This document shows, one piece after another, positions 1 to 6,373 of a stretch of DNA of 9,829 bases; position 1 is the first letter of the stretch; each line of letters begins with the position of its first letter. This DNA comes from Oscillospiraceae bacterium (GTDB taxonomy: Bacteria; Bacillota_A; Clostridia; Oscillospirales; Oscillospiraceae). Both the position numbers and the translations under genes were made by a program. The notes beneath the pieces were generated by a model that worked only from the letters and a program-made list of their open reading frames with translations, did no database searches and had not been told where the DNA came from. The stretch spans positions 1 through 9,829 of the forward strand of contig CADBKB010000075.1 in the NCBI GenBank assembly GCA_902795095.1, read 5' to 3'.

Positions 1-138
1 GTCAACAACAACGAGACCCTGCCCACCGTGCTCGACACCATGAAGACCACCGTGCTGCAGAAGGCCTATGAGACCGACGAGCCCATCGCCGACATCCTGA
101 AGGAAGCCCAGGCCACCGCCGAGGCCGAGGCCGGCTGA
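1..138 (+). CDS. C-terminal end of a probable ABC-transporter solute-binding protein (partial, 5' end outside window)
   Basis: An open frame enters at base 1 and stops at TGA 136-138, giving 45 residues. The piece reads VNNNETLPTVLDTMKTT and then a helical, acidic, Ala-rich end (DILKEAQATAEAEAG). Extracellular carbohydrate-binding proteins of Gram-positive ABC importers commonly end this way, with a helix containing 'ILKEAQ' and an alanine/glutamate tail. Codon use is strongly GC-ending, which supports real coding. No ligand-binding residue or lipoprotein signal lies in the part seen, so the family call is inference from the tail alone. An importer component near a fructoselysine kinase would be a sensible pairing, but a separate operon lies between them. 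Confidence 0.45.
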   Translation, partial: VNNNETLPTVLDTMKTTVLQKAYETDEPIADILKEAQATAEAEAG

Positions 139-193
139 TCCTCTGATCCCGGCGTGATTTCCGACGGAACATGACCCAATGACCCAATGATTC

Positions 194-220
194 GCGCCCC
201 GGTGCTCTGCACCGGGGCGC
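194..220. repeat. 12-bp GC-rich perfect hairpin, repeat core CCCCGGTGC / GCACCGGGG
   Basis: The arms GCGCCCCGGTGC and GCACCGGGGCGC are perfectly complementary over 12 bp around a TCT loop. The inner 9 bp of each arm recur exactly at 344-364 with a different loop, so this is a dispersed palindromic element and not a one-off. It lies 55 bases after the stop of the upstream gene and could act as a 3' RNA-stabilising or terminating hairpin, although no T-run follows. Confidence 0.75.
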
Positions 221-255
221 TCAGTCTGTCAAAAAACTCGGAAAGCTTCACAATC

Positions 256-312
256 GGAGGGAAGGAAAGTGTGAAAGGAAACCGTCAGGGTTTCCTTTCG
301 CGTCCAATCAAA
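256..312. repeat. Intergenic repeat unit with 11-bp hairpin and conserved tail
   Basis: The stem GAAAGGAAACC (273-283) pairs with GGTTTCCTTTC (289-299) around a 5-base loop. It is flanked on the left by GGAGGGAAG and on the right by the tail TTCGCGTCCAATCAAA (297-312). The same layout recurs at the far end of the window (9779-9829): the stem bases differ but stay paired, and the tail matches at 15 of 16 positions. Changed bases with a kept stem are what a structured repeat family would show. Confidence 0.65.
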
Positions 313-318
313 CCGTTT

Positions 319-364
319 TCCAAACTTTTTCCAAAAGTTTGGACCCCGGTGCAATGCACCGGGG
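319..364. repeat. Two abutting hairpins, A/T-rich then GC-rich
   Basis: TCCAAACTTTT (319-329) pairs with AAAAGTTTGGA (333-343) over 11 bp around a 3-base loop. With no gap, CCCCGGTGC (344-352) then pairs with GCACCGGGG (356-364) around AAT. The second hairpin repeats the core of 194-220. The two share an identical loop size and a direct junction, so the pair looks like one composite module. Confidence 0.7.
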
Positions 365-426
365 CGCTTGTTGTGTCCAAGCCATCGGCCAGGGATTCAG
401 CATTGCGGATCGCCTGGCGATGCCCC

Positions 427-455
427 TTGATTTCTTCAACAGACAGAAGTATAAT
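427..455 (+). promoter_or_regulatory. Sigma-A type promoter of the TetR operon
   Basis: The -35 box is TTGATT (427-432) and the -10 box a perfect TATAAT (450-455), with a 17-base spacer. Transcription would start near 462, about 44 bases before the chosen start codon. The promoter stands at the end of the repeat region, so the four-gene operon has its own start. Confidence 0.75.
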
Positions 456-470
456 ATTGTTATGAAACCA

Positions 471-490
471 TACAAAACATCTATTTTGTA
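471..490. promoter_or_regulatory. Candidate operator palindrome for the adjacent TetR regulator
   Basis: TACAAAA (471-477) and TTTTGTA (484-490) form a perfect 7-bp inverted repeat with a 6-base centre. It lies just downstream of the predicted transcription start and ends 16 bases before the TetR start codon. TetR-family proteins usually repress their own operon from such a site. The assignment is by position and symmetry only. Confidence 0.55.
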
Positions 491-505
491 ATGAGAGGCG
501 GCGCA

Positions 506-1042
506 ATGGCGGAAATCACGAAGCACTGGATCGCGGACCGCGCCCGGGAGCTGATGCGGCACAAGTCCATAGACAAAATCCGCGTGACGGAGATCTGCGA
601 AGCGGCGGACGTCGGGCGGCCGACGTTCTATTACCATTTCAAGGATAAATACGATCTTGTGGCATGGATGTTCTGCACCGACGCCTACGGCACCGATATC
701 CTGTCCGTCCCGTCCGCAGCCGCCGGGATGAACCGGATGAAGCAGGAGATCCTGTTCTGCAAGCGGGCCTATGAGGACACCTCCCAGAACGCCCTCTGGC
801 GCTATATGCTGGAGTATTTTGTCCGGCGCTATTCGGATCTGGCAAAGCAGCGGCTGGGCGCCGACGTCCTCGACCCCCAGCTGGCCTACAGCATCCGCTT
901 CTACTGCATGGGCGCCGTGGGCATGACCCGGGAATGGGTGCTCGATGACAACATCACCTCCGCGGAGACGGTGGTGCGGATGATGTTTGCCTCCATGCCG
1001 GAATCGATGCGCAGGGTCCTGTTCGACCCCGAGGATCACTGA
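506..1042 (+). CDS. TetR/AcrR family transcriptional regulator
   Basis: A 178-residue protein with the usual TetR layout: an N-terminal helix-turn-helix domain (about residues 5-50) and an all-helical ligand or dimer domain. The HTH core VTEICEAADVGRPTFYYHF (27-45) with the following KDKYDLV is diagnostic of the family. The C-terminal half, with FCKRAYEDTSQNALW and the late GMTREWVLDDN segment, resembles the TetR_C_8 type (DhaS-like regulators of Firmicutes). The start at 506 is preferred over ATG 491 because GAGAGG (493-498) sits 7 bases before it. The gene ends 14 bases before the flavin-reductase-like gene, with which it should be co-transcribed. Autoregulation through the 471-490 palindrome is likely. 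The ligand is unknown. Confidence 0.9.
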   Translation: MAEITKHWIADRARELMRHKSIDKIRVTEICEAADVGRPTFYYHFKDKYDLVAWMFCTDAYGTDILSVPSAAAGMNRMKQEILFCKRAYEDTSQNALWRYMLEYFVRRYSDLAKQRLGADVLDPQLAYSIRFYCMGAVGMTREWVLDDNITSAETVVRMMFASMPESMRRVLFDPEDH

Positions 1043-1056
1043 AAAGGAGAAGCCCC

Positions 1057-1572
1057 ATGAAAAAACGCAGCATCAATGTCAATGAATATGCAAACGTGAT
1101 CACGGACGCCCTGAGCCGCGGCGTCCTCATGACGACGAAGCAGGGCGACAAGATCAATTCCATGGTCATCGGCTGGGGGCACATCGGGCGGATCTGGGAG
1201 CGGAGCGTATTTGTCGCCTATGTCCGGCGCTGCCGGTTTACCCGCGAGTTGCTGGATCAGACCGGGGAATTCACCGTCAATGTGCCCGTAAACGGGATGG
1301 ACCGGAAAACATTCGCGGTCTGCGGCACAAAAAGCGGCAGGGACACGGATAAGCTCCGGGAGGCCGGGCTGACGCCGGTCCCGGCGGAGCGCATCGGCGC
1401 GCCCGCGCTCAAGGAGCTCCCTCTGACGCTGGAATGCCGCGTGATCTACCGGCAGGAGCAGCAGGCCTCCGGCCTGAGCGAGGACATTCGCCGCCAATTC
1501 TACACGGTCGAGACCGACGAGCATATCGCCTACTATGCACAGATCCTGGCGGCGTATGTGCTGGAGGAGTGA
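1057..1572 (+). CDS. Flavin reductase-like domain protein (FMN-binding split barrel)
   Basis: A 171-residue single-domain protein, the usual length for the flavin reductase-like family (PF01613). The family pattern is visible: NSMVIGWGHIGRIWERSVFVAYVRRCRFT (33-62, written here as one run of barrel strands), then GEFTVNVPV (70-78), then the mid-domain FAVCGTKSGRDTDKLREAGL (86-105) and the EC(R)VIYRQE strand. Members bind FMN and either reduce flavin with NAD(P)H or act as redox proteins of unknown substrate. AAGGAG (1044-1049) stands 7 bases before the ATG. It is the second gene of the TetR operon, and its stop overlaps the ribosome binding site region of the next gene. The reaction and partner cannot be read from the sequence. 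Confidence 0.85.
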   Translation: MKKRSINVNEYANVITDALSRGVLMTTKQGDKINSMVIGWGHIGRIWERSVFVAYVRRCRFTRELLDQTGEFTVNVPVNGMDRKTFAVCGTKSGRDTDKLREAGLTPVPAERIGAPALKELPLTLECRVIYRQEQQASGLSEDIRRQFYTVETDEHIAYYAQILAAYVLEE

Positions 1573-1576
1573 GGCC

Positions 1577-2314
1577 ATGCAGATCCCGAAGAAACCCCGG
1601 ACGGCTTCGCTGATCCTCAAGGGGATCGTCGTCGCCGCCGCCACCCTGGGCGTCTGCCTCACCGCCCGCGCCACGAGGGATACGTTCATGGGCGGCGGCA
1701 TGTTCTTTACCATTCAGTCCAATATCGCCGTCGCGCTCCTTTCCCTGTGGGGCGCCGTGCTTCTGCTGAGAAACCGCCGCTTCGGCGACGCGTGGTATGC
1801 CGTGCAGTTTGTCGGAACGGTGTCCATTACGCTGACGGGCGTCGTATTCACGCTGATCCTTGCCCCAACCCTCAGCCGGGCGGCCTGGAGCGCGCAGAAC
1901 GTGCTGACCCATGTGGTCGTGCCCCTTGCCGCTGTCGCCGATTTCTTTGTGACGGGGGTGTACGGGAGCATCCGCAGGCGCAGCGTCCTTTATGTGCTCC
2001 TGCCGCCGCTGGCATACGCGGTGTATGCCGGCATAGGCTATGCGGCCGGATGGGAATTCCTCGAGGGCATCCGCTATCCCTATTTCTTTCTGAATTGGGG
2101 CAGCCCGGCGGGGGCCTTCGGGTTTACCCGGGGCCTGCCCTTCATGGGCTGCGTGTGGTGGATCCTGGTGCTGCTGCTCCTGCTGCTCGCCGTGGGCTAT
2201 GGCTATCTGGGGCTCCTCGGCGCGTTGAAGCGGCGCGTGAGGGGCGGCGCGGAGCCCGGGCGCGGGCATGGATTTTTGGGAAAGAGGGTGCGTGATGAAG
2301 AACGTAAGGGATAA
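1577..2314 (+). CDS. Pr6Pr-type integral membrane protein (six predicted helices)
   Basis: A 245-residue hydrophobic protein with about six membrane segments: residues 12-30, 42-64, 74-96, 109-127, 136-156 and 189-215. A phenylalanine-rich FFTIQSN (43-49) follows the first helix, and NVLTHVVVPLAAVADFF (108-124) places a conserved histidine (H112) in helix 4. Both are features of the Pr6Pr / FAR-17a-AIG1-like family of six-helix proteins, whose bacterial members have no settled function. The C-terminal 27 residues are charged and probably cytoplasmic. The start at 1577 is preferred over the longer frame from 1535 because GGAG at the end of the upstream gene (1565-1569 region) is 7 bases away and hydrophobic coding begins there. 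It overlaps the next gene by 20 bases, so translation is probably coupled. Confidence 0.75.
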   Translation: MQIPKKPRTASLILKGIVVAAATLGVCLTARATRDTFMGGGMFFTIQSNIAVALLSLWGAVLLLRNRRFGDAWYAVQFVGTVSITLTGVVFTLILAPTLSRAAWSAQNVLTHVVVPLAAVADFFVTGVYGSIRRRSVLYVLLPPLAYAVYAGIGYAAGWEFLEGIRYPYFFLNWGSPAGAFGFTRGLPFMGCVWWILVLLLLLLAVGYGYLGLLGALKRRVRGGAEPGRGHGFLGKRVRDEERKG

Positions 2315-3248
2315 AAACAGATGGTTCTATGAGCACCATGTCCATGTGGCGGAGCTGATCCATACCCGGTTTCCCGAGTATGAGGACCGGATCGCGGTGG
2401 GCATCGCCGGCGAGGGCTCGGACTGCTTCGGCTATGACGACGAGATCTCCCGCGATCACGATTTCGGGACGGGGGTGTGCCTGTGGGTCACGGACGAGGA
2501 TATGGAGCGCTTCGGCTATGTGCTCTCCGTCGCCTATCACGAGCTGGCCGACAGCGTGGAGCGGGCCTACTACACCGACCGGCTGCGGGAGCGCAGGGGG
2601 GTCATGACCGTCCGGGCCTTTTACTCGAGCGTTCTGAATATCGACTGTGACCCGGAGAGCGGCGCGCTGACCCCGGAGCAGTGGCAGCGGCTGGATCATT
2701 CCTGCCTGAAGACCGCCACCAACGGCGAGGTCTTCCGGGATGATCTGGGCGTCTTCACGGCCTTCCGCCGGTACCTTTTGAATTATTATCCGGACCGCGT
2801 CTGGCGGACCCGCCTTGCCGAGCAGCTGCACGAGTATGCGGCGTCTTTGCAGGTGAACTATGCCCGCTGCATGAGCCGGGGGGATACGGTGGCCGCGGAG
2901 CTGTGCCGGGCAAAGGGCCTGGGGGCGGCCATGGAGCTGTGCTTCCTGGTGCGCAGGCAGTATCCGCCGTACTACAAGTGGACCTTCCGCGCCCTGCAGG
3001 AGCTGGAGCAGGGAGGACGCTTCTGCGAGAAGATCCGGGAGCTTGCCCGGGAGCCGATCCGGATCGAGGCATGGGAGGGAAGCAGATACCATCCCCACCG
3101 GTTAAACTACAAGGACCGGATCGTCTCGCTCTCGGAGGAGATCGCGTCGGAGCTGGAGCAGATGCTGGTGGAAGCGGGCCTGAGCCGCCCGAGAAGCAGA
3201 TATCTGGAGGCCCATGTCGACGCGGTTCTGTCGGGGCGGCCCGACTGA
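2295..3248 (+). CDS. DUF4037 protein with nucleotidyltransferase-like fold
   Basis: A 317-residue soluble protein. Residues 34-60 carry a nucleotidyltransferase-like signature: AGEGSDCFGYDDEISRDHDF (38-57), with Gly41-Ser42 and an acidic DHD (54-56) where polymerase-beta-type transferases place their metal ligands. The rest is helical and ends in a basic tail. This pattern matches DUF4037 proteins, which are widespread in Clostridia; no substrate is known. AGAGGG (2283-2288) sits 6 bases before ATG 2295, so this start is chosen over ATG 2268, which has no good binding site. The gene overlaps the end of the membrane-protein gene by 20 bases and closes the operon. A short GC stem (about 3237-3253) and a T5 run follow, too weak to call a terminator. 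Confidence 0.8.
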   Translation: MKNVRDKNRWFYEHHVHVAELIHTRFPEYEDRIAVGIAGEGSDCFGYDDEISRDHDFGTGVCLWVTDEDMERFGYVLSVAYHELADSVERAYYTDRLRERRGVMTVRAFYSSVLNIDCDPESGALTPEQWQRLDHSCLKTATNGEVFRDDLGVFTAFRRYLLNYYPDRVWRTRLAEQLHEYAASLQVNYARCMSRGDTVAAELCRAKGLGAAMELCFLVRRQYPPYYKWTFRALQELEQGGRFCEKIRELAREPIRIEAWEGSRYHPHRLNYKDRIVSLSEEIASELEQMLVEAGLSRPRSRYLEAHVDAVLSGRPD

Positions 3249-3279
3249 GGCCGGCGCTGCTTTTTCCCGCTGAAAAGTG

Positions 3280-3308
3280 TTGAAAAAACGCCCTCAATGG
3301 GATAGAAT
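3280..3308 (+). promoter_or_regulatory. Promoter of the frlD-like gene
   Basis: TTGAAA (3280-3285) and TAGAAT (3303-3308) are separated by exactly 17 bases, with A/T-rich sequence between the boxes in an otherwise GC-rich area. Transcription would start near 3315, leaving a leader of about 70 bases. Confidence 0.65.
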
Positions 3309-3326
3309 ATGGAAAACATGCCTGCG

Positions 3327-3360
3327 TTCCTTCGCACCGGCAGCAAAGCGGCCGAAGGAA
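3327..3360 (+). promoter_or_regulatory. Stem-loop in the frlD-like leader
   Basis: TTCCTTCG (3327-3334) pairs perfectly with CGAAGGAA (3353-3360), and CCG (3337-3339) can pair with CGG (3349-3351) inside. It lies between the predicted transcription start and the ribosome binding site. It may affect mRNA stability or translation; no known riboswitch pattern is seen. Confidence 0.35.
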
Positions 3361-3383
3361 ACGTGGGGAGAAAGGACGCCGCT

Positions 3384-4172
3384 ATGAGCAAAATCGCCTG
3401 CATCGGAGACAGCTGCGTGGATCATTATGACATGTACGATCAGAAATCACCCGGGGGAAACCCGGTGAATTTTGCGGTTTATTTCCGCAGAATGGGCGGC
3501 GACGCTTCCTTCATCGGCGCGGTGGGCAGCGACAGCGACGGCGCGCTGGTCTGCAGCGCGCTGGAGGACAAGGGCGTGGACGTGAGCCATGTGCAGACCC
3601 TGCCCGGCCCCACCTCCACGACCCATGTGGCCGTGGAGAACGGCAACCGCGTGTTCACCGCCTACGATCCCGGCGTCATGGAGCAGTTTTCCCTGCGGCC
3701 GGAGGATTATGAATTCATCCGGGACCACGATCTGGCGGTCTCCGCGCTGTGGGGCCGGTGCGAGCACGACCTGGGCCGCATCCGCGCCATGGGTATCCCG
3801 GTGGCCTTTGACTGCGCGGATCTGCCCTTCGATCCGGCGGCGCAGGCGGCGCTGCCGGACACGGACATCGCCTTTTTCTCCGATGACGGGGAGGACGAGC
3901 AGGCGCTGAAGCGCACCGTCGAGAACCTGTTCGGCATGGGCCCGTCCATCGTCGTGGCGATGCGCGGGGCGCGGGGCTCCCTGGCCTACGACGGCAGCCG
4001 GTACTACACCCAGTCGGCCATCAAATGCCCGGTGGTGGATACCCTCGGCGCGGGGGACAGCTACATCGCCGGATTCCTCTATTCCTATCTGCAGGGCCTG
4101 CCCATGAAGCAGTGCATGCGCTCCGGCGCGAAGAACGCGGCCGTCACCATCGGCTACCTGGGCGCCTGGTAG
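3384..4172 (+). CDS. frlD: PfkB-family sugar kinase, probable fructoselysine 6-kinase
   Basis: A 262-residue ribokinase/PfkB-fold protein, the same size as E. coli FrlD (about 260 residues). The N-terminal IGDSCVDHYDMYDQKSPGGN (7-26) matches FrlD's GDNCVD...SGGN pattern in order and spacing. The middle has VAVYFRRMGG-like and YDPGVMEQFSL (94-104) segments as in FrlD. The C-terminal DTLGAGDSYIAGF (219-231) holds the PfkB catalytic Asp225 and anion hole, and the protein ends YLGAW as FrlD ends YHGAW. FrlD phosphorylates fructoselysine at C6, so that FrlB can split it to glucose 6-phosphate and lysine. AAAGGA (3371-3376) is 7 bases before the chosen ATG; the ATG at 3309 falls inside the promoter. 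No frlB or transporter gene stands beside it, so substrate choice (fructoselysine or a related Amadori compound) is inferred from sequence only. Confidence 0.8.
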   Translation: MSKIACIGDSCVDHYDMYDQKSPGGNPVNFAVYFRRMGGDASFIGAVGSDSDGALVCSALEDKGVDVSHVQTLPGPTSTTHVAVENGNRVFTAYDPGVMEQFSLRPEDYEFIRDHDLAVSALWGRCEHDLGRIRAMGIPVAFDCADLPFDPAAQAALPDTDIAFFSDDGEDEQALKRTVENLFGMGPSIVVAMRGARGSLAYDGSRYYTQSAIKCPVVDTLGAGDSYIAGFLYSYLQGLPMKQCMRSGAKNAAVTIGYLGAW

Positions 4173-4220
4173 ACCGGGCGCGGGGCGGCCTGCAGCTGAA
4201 AATCTGATATCGGACCTGTG

Positions 4221-4270
4221 AAAAAACCGAAAACCGGCGGGGATGACCCTCGCCGGTTTTCGGTTTTTTT
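4221..4270. terminator. Bidirectional Rho-independent terminator between convergent transcripts
   Basis: A 19-bp perfect stem (4221-4239 with 4251-4269), extendable by three inner pairs, closes on a short loop. It has an A6 run on the left arm and T7 on the right, so it works in both directions. It ends the frlD-like transcript from the left and the DNA-damage operon from the right. The stop codon of the reductase remnant on the - strand (4269-4271) touches it, as expected for a gene end. Confidence 0.93.
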
Positions 4271-4468
4271 ACAGCGCCTTTCCGAGCCGATACGCCTCCC
4301 GGGCTGTGGACTGCGCGCTGTCATTGCCGGGGCGCCGCGGCCGTATCCCAGGACCATTCCCCGGCCCTCAAAGCGGATGTACCGGTCAAGCGCCCTGTAA
4401 TGCGCCGGGAGGGCGTCGAACTTCGGCAAGTCCCGTGCCCGGAGCCGCGGGAGCGGGGGCTTTGTCCG
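4269..4468 (-). pseudogene. Frameshifted C-terminal remnant of a probable NAD(P)H-dependent FMN reductase (flavodoxin-fold)
   Basis: Between the ATPase stop and the terminator, two - strand frames read like protein with GC-ending codons. The first (about 4438-4331) gives LPKFDALPAHYRALDRYI and RFEGRGMVLGYGRGAP. The second (4328-4272) gives GNDSAQSTAREAYRLGKAL and then stops at TAA. Joined by a single-base shift in the C/G run near 4327-4333 they read 'MVLGYGRGAPGND...AREAYRLGKAL'. This resembles the end of flavodoxin-family NADPH-dependent FMN reductases (glycine-rich strand, then an 'A-YELGK' helix). No start codon or N-terminal flavin site is present, so the gene is both truncated and shifted. 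The identification is from family memory and is moderate at best. A sequencing error at the shift would not rescue the missing N-terminus. Confidence 0.4.
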
Positions 4469-4469
4469 C

Positions 4470-5186
4470 TTATCTGAGCAGCAGCTCGAGCATCCGCTCC
4501 GGGTCGTTGATGAACTGCTTCGTGATCTTAAAATGCTCCGTATCGCGGTAATCCACGCTGCGGATCCCGTCGTCGTCAAACAGCTTGATCTCCGCGCCGG
4601 GAAAGGCCATCACGATGGGCGAATGCGTCGCGATGATGAACTGGGAATCCTGCCGGACCAGATCGTGCATGGCCACCAGCAGCGACAGCAGCCGCTGCGG
4701 CGACAGCGCCGCCTCCGGCTCGTCCAGCAGGTACAGGCCGCGGCCCTCAAAGCGGTTTTGCACCAGGGCAAGAAACGCCTCCCCGTGGGAGCGCTTGTGC
4801 AGGGATTCTGAGCCGTAGCGCGCCATCAGGCTGCCGCTTCGCTCCAGGTAGCTGGAGGTATTGTAGAAGCTCTCCGCCCGGAGGAAAAAGCCGTCGTCCG
4901 GTGAGACGGATTTGATCGGCGTCAGCAGCTCCCAGAGCTCGGAATGGGAATCCCGGGTGGAGAACCGGTGCTCCCGGCCGCCGCCCTCGGCATTGAAGCC
5001 CATGGCCACGGCGACGGCCTCCAGGATCGTGGATTTTCCCGTGCCGTTTTCCCCGACAAAGATCGTGACCGGCTTTGGGAATTCCATGCGCCCGTCCCGG
5101 ATCAGCTGGCGGACCGCCGGAATGCCGTTGAGATAGAGGTCCCGCCGCGGCGGCTCCCGCAGCCGGATCGCCCGCAGATAGTTCAA
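4470..5186 (-). CDS. SMC/ABC-type AAA family ATPase (predicted ATPase, COG3910-like)
   Basis: About 238 residues with a complete ABC-type nucleotide-binding set (numbered from the start used here): Walker A GENGTGKS (45-52), a signature-like SHGEAF (133-138), Walker B LYLLDEP (151-157) with catalytic Glu156, a LSPQR segment (161-165) and the H-loop ATHSP with His188. There is no membrane or coiled-coil insert, so it is a compact single-chain predicted ATPase as in COG3910, not RecF or SMC. Its start is non-ATG: TTG 5186 has AGGGGG 8 bases upstream, whereas TTG 5192 leaves only 2 bases. It starts within 15 bases of the SRAP stop, so it belongs to the damage-response operon. Its target is unknown. 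Confidence 0.85.
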   Translation of the reverse strand: MNYLRAIRLREPPRRDLYLNGIPAVRQLIRDGRMEFPKPVTIFVGENGTGKSTILEAVAVAMGFNAEGGGREHRFSTRDSHSELWELLTPIKSVSPDDGFFLRAESFYNTSSYLERSGSLMARYGSESLHKRSHGEAFLALVQNRFEGRGLYLLDEPEAALSPQRLLSLLVAMHDLVRQDSQFIIATHSPIVMAFPGAEIKLFDDDGIRSVDYRDTEHFKITKQFINDPERMLELLLR

Positions 5187-5199
5187 TTGCAACGCCCCC

Positions 5200-5817
5200 T
5201 TAAACAGCCTTTTCCGCGACCAGATCCGTGAGCGCGTACGGCAGCAGCTCCTCCGGCCGGATGTCCGGGCAGATCCACTCGTGGATCCGGCCCTTCGGCA
5301 GGATCAGCGGCATCCGGTCATGGATATTGCGCAGATACGGCGTCGGCTCCCGGGTCACGACCGCGAAGACGGGAAACCCGTTCTCCATCCGGTACAGGCC
5401 GCACAGCCATGCCGCCTGCTCCCCCTGGGGCTGGATGGCATATTTGTCGCCGGTTTTCGTCTTCCCGGAGGGCAGCTTTGTGTGCTCCCATTCGTAGTAC
5501 CAGGACGCCGGGATGATGCACCGGTGGGCCCGCCAGGCGTCCCGGAAGGTGGGCTTGTCCGCCGCCGTCTCGCTTCTGGCGTTGACGATCAGGGAGCCGC
5601 CGGGGATCTGGAATCCCCAGCGCATGGGAAACACGCCGGTTTTTTTGTCCCGGCCCGTTGCGAGCACCGGGACCACGTTGGTCGGGCGGATCTCGCCGGA
5701 GGTCAGCACCGGGCTGCCGGCGCGCAGGAACAGCTGCCCCAGCCGGGACTGCTTCGCCTGCTCCAGAACGGTCCGGAGCTCATCCGACTCCGGCTCGATA
5801 TAGAACCGTGTGCACAT
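5200..5817 (-). CDS. SOS response-associated peptidase family (SRAP / YedK-HMCES), abasic-site DNA-protein crosslinker
   Basis: A 205-residue protein beginning MCTRF, so Cys2 becomes the N-terminal catalytic cysteine after Met removal. The other family residues are in place: Asn79 in IVNARSE (77-83), Glu109 in SWYYEW (105-110) and His166 in NIHDRMP (164-170). YedK and HMCES use this set to form a thiazolidine crosslink with abasic sites in single-stranded DNA, protecting them during replication. The start at 5817 has a near-ideal AAGGAGG 8 bases upstream; the longer open frame to 6015 is unsupported and would bury Cys2. It overlaps the end of the YolD-like gene by 38 bases. The context with a LexA-type repressor and a lesion-bypass polymerase agrees with its role. 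Confidence 0.95.
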   Translation of the reverse strand: MCTRFYIEPESDELRTVLEQAKQSRLGQLFLRAGSPVLTSGEIRPTNVVPVLATGRDKKTGVFPMRWGFQIPGGSLIVNARSETAADKPTFRDAWRAHRCIIPASWYYEWEHTKLPSGKTKTGDKYAIQPQGEQAAWLCGLYRMENGFPVFAVVTREPTPYLRNIHDRMPLILPKGRIHEWICPDIRPEELLPYALTDLVAEKAV

Positions 5818-6346
5818 CCGTGCCGCCTCCTTCCGTCGGATCGAAGATCCCCGCGGGGCTCTCGATCCGGAGAATATCCGCAAATGCAATGCTTGTTCCG
5901 CCCACGCGGACCGTTTGTCCGATCTCCCGGTCCACCCGCTCGCAGATCCCGCGGAGGGTCCGGTACTGTCCGCGAATGCCCCGGGCCTCGCTGTTCTCAT
6001 CCGTGCAGGGCGCATAGTAGGTCACGTCCACCGTGACCCGGTTCTGCCTGGCCAGCCGGCCGTTCCGGGTCAGGCCGTGCAGGATGGCCAGCCGGCGGTT
6101 CAGCTCCGCCAGATGGGCCTCATCCGGCTCGATCCGGTCCGTATATACGATATCCTTGGCACAGATCGCCTCGCTGAAGCCCGTCAGCGCGTCGAAGGGC
6201 GCGAAGATCTTGGCCCGTTTTCCGGCGGCCATTTTCGGGTGCCGGATGCGGAAGGTATCGTAGAAATCGTGCTGCGGCTTGCCCTTCCGGAACACGCCCG
6301 CGTATTTGAAATCCTCCGGCATGGGCATGACGCCGATCGCTGCCAC
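5780..6346 (-). CDS. YolD-like family protein
   Basis: About 188 residues. The core HPKMAAGKRAKIFAPFDALT (36-55) followed by GFSEAI matches the 'HPxM...RAxxFxPFxALxGYxxAI' motif of YolD-like proteins, which are typically encoded beside UmuC-type polymerases in Firmicutes. Residues 76-110 are helical; the tail (146-188) is strand-rich with a GGGTD end and is longer than in many relatives. Two start codons are possible: GTG 6346, with AAGGGGG ending 8 bases before it (preferred), or GTG 6355, which would rely on a GGAG further upstream. It starts 18-27 bases after the polymerase stop. B. subtilis YolD acts with YolE/UvrX-type partners in mutagenic repair, but the mechanism is poorly known, so a polymerase-accessory role is inferred from context. 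Confidence 0.75.
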   Translation of the reverse strand: MAAIGVMPMPEDFKYAGVFRKGKPQHDFYDTFRIRHPKMAAGKRAKIFAPFDALTGFSEAICAKDIVYTDRIEPDEAHLAELNRRLAILHGLTRNGRLARQNRVTVDVTYYAPCTDENSEARGIRGQYRTLRGICERVDREIGQTVRVGGTSIAFADILRIESPAGIFDPTEGGGTDVHTVLYRAGVG

Positions 6347-6373
6347 AGGCCGCACCCCCTTGCTTCTCCGGGG

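Larger units (their letters stand above)
139..490. other. 350-base intergenic region made mostly of hairpin repeats
   Basis: No coding frame here looks real; the short open frames run through palindromes. In order it holds a short tandem TGACCCAA x2 (about 174-190), a 12-bp GC hairpin (194-220), an 11-bp hairpin (273-299), an 11-bp A/T-rich hairpin (319-343) abutting a 9-bp GC hairpin (344-364), and finally the promoter and operator-like palindrome of the TetR gene. No hairpin is followed by a clean U-run, so termination of the upstream gene is likely only for 194-220, and even there it would be atypical. Confidence 0.7.

Noticed and set aside
3237..3265. Possible terminator after the DUF4037 gene
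   Set aside because: Only a 5-bp stem overlapping the stop codon, with the T5 run 8 bases away; too weak to call.
5818..6015. N-terminal extension of the SRAP frame
   Set aside because: The catalytic Cys must be residue 2, and AAGGAGG stands directly before ATG 5817.
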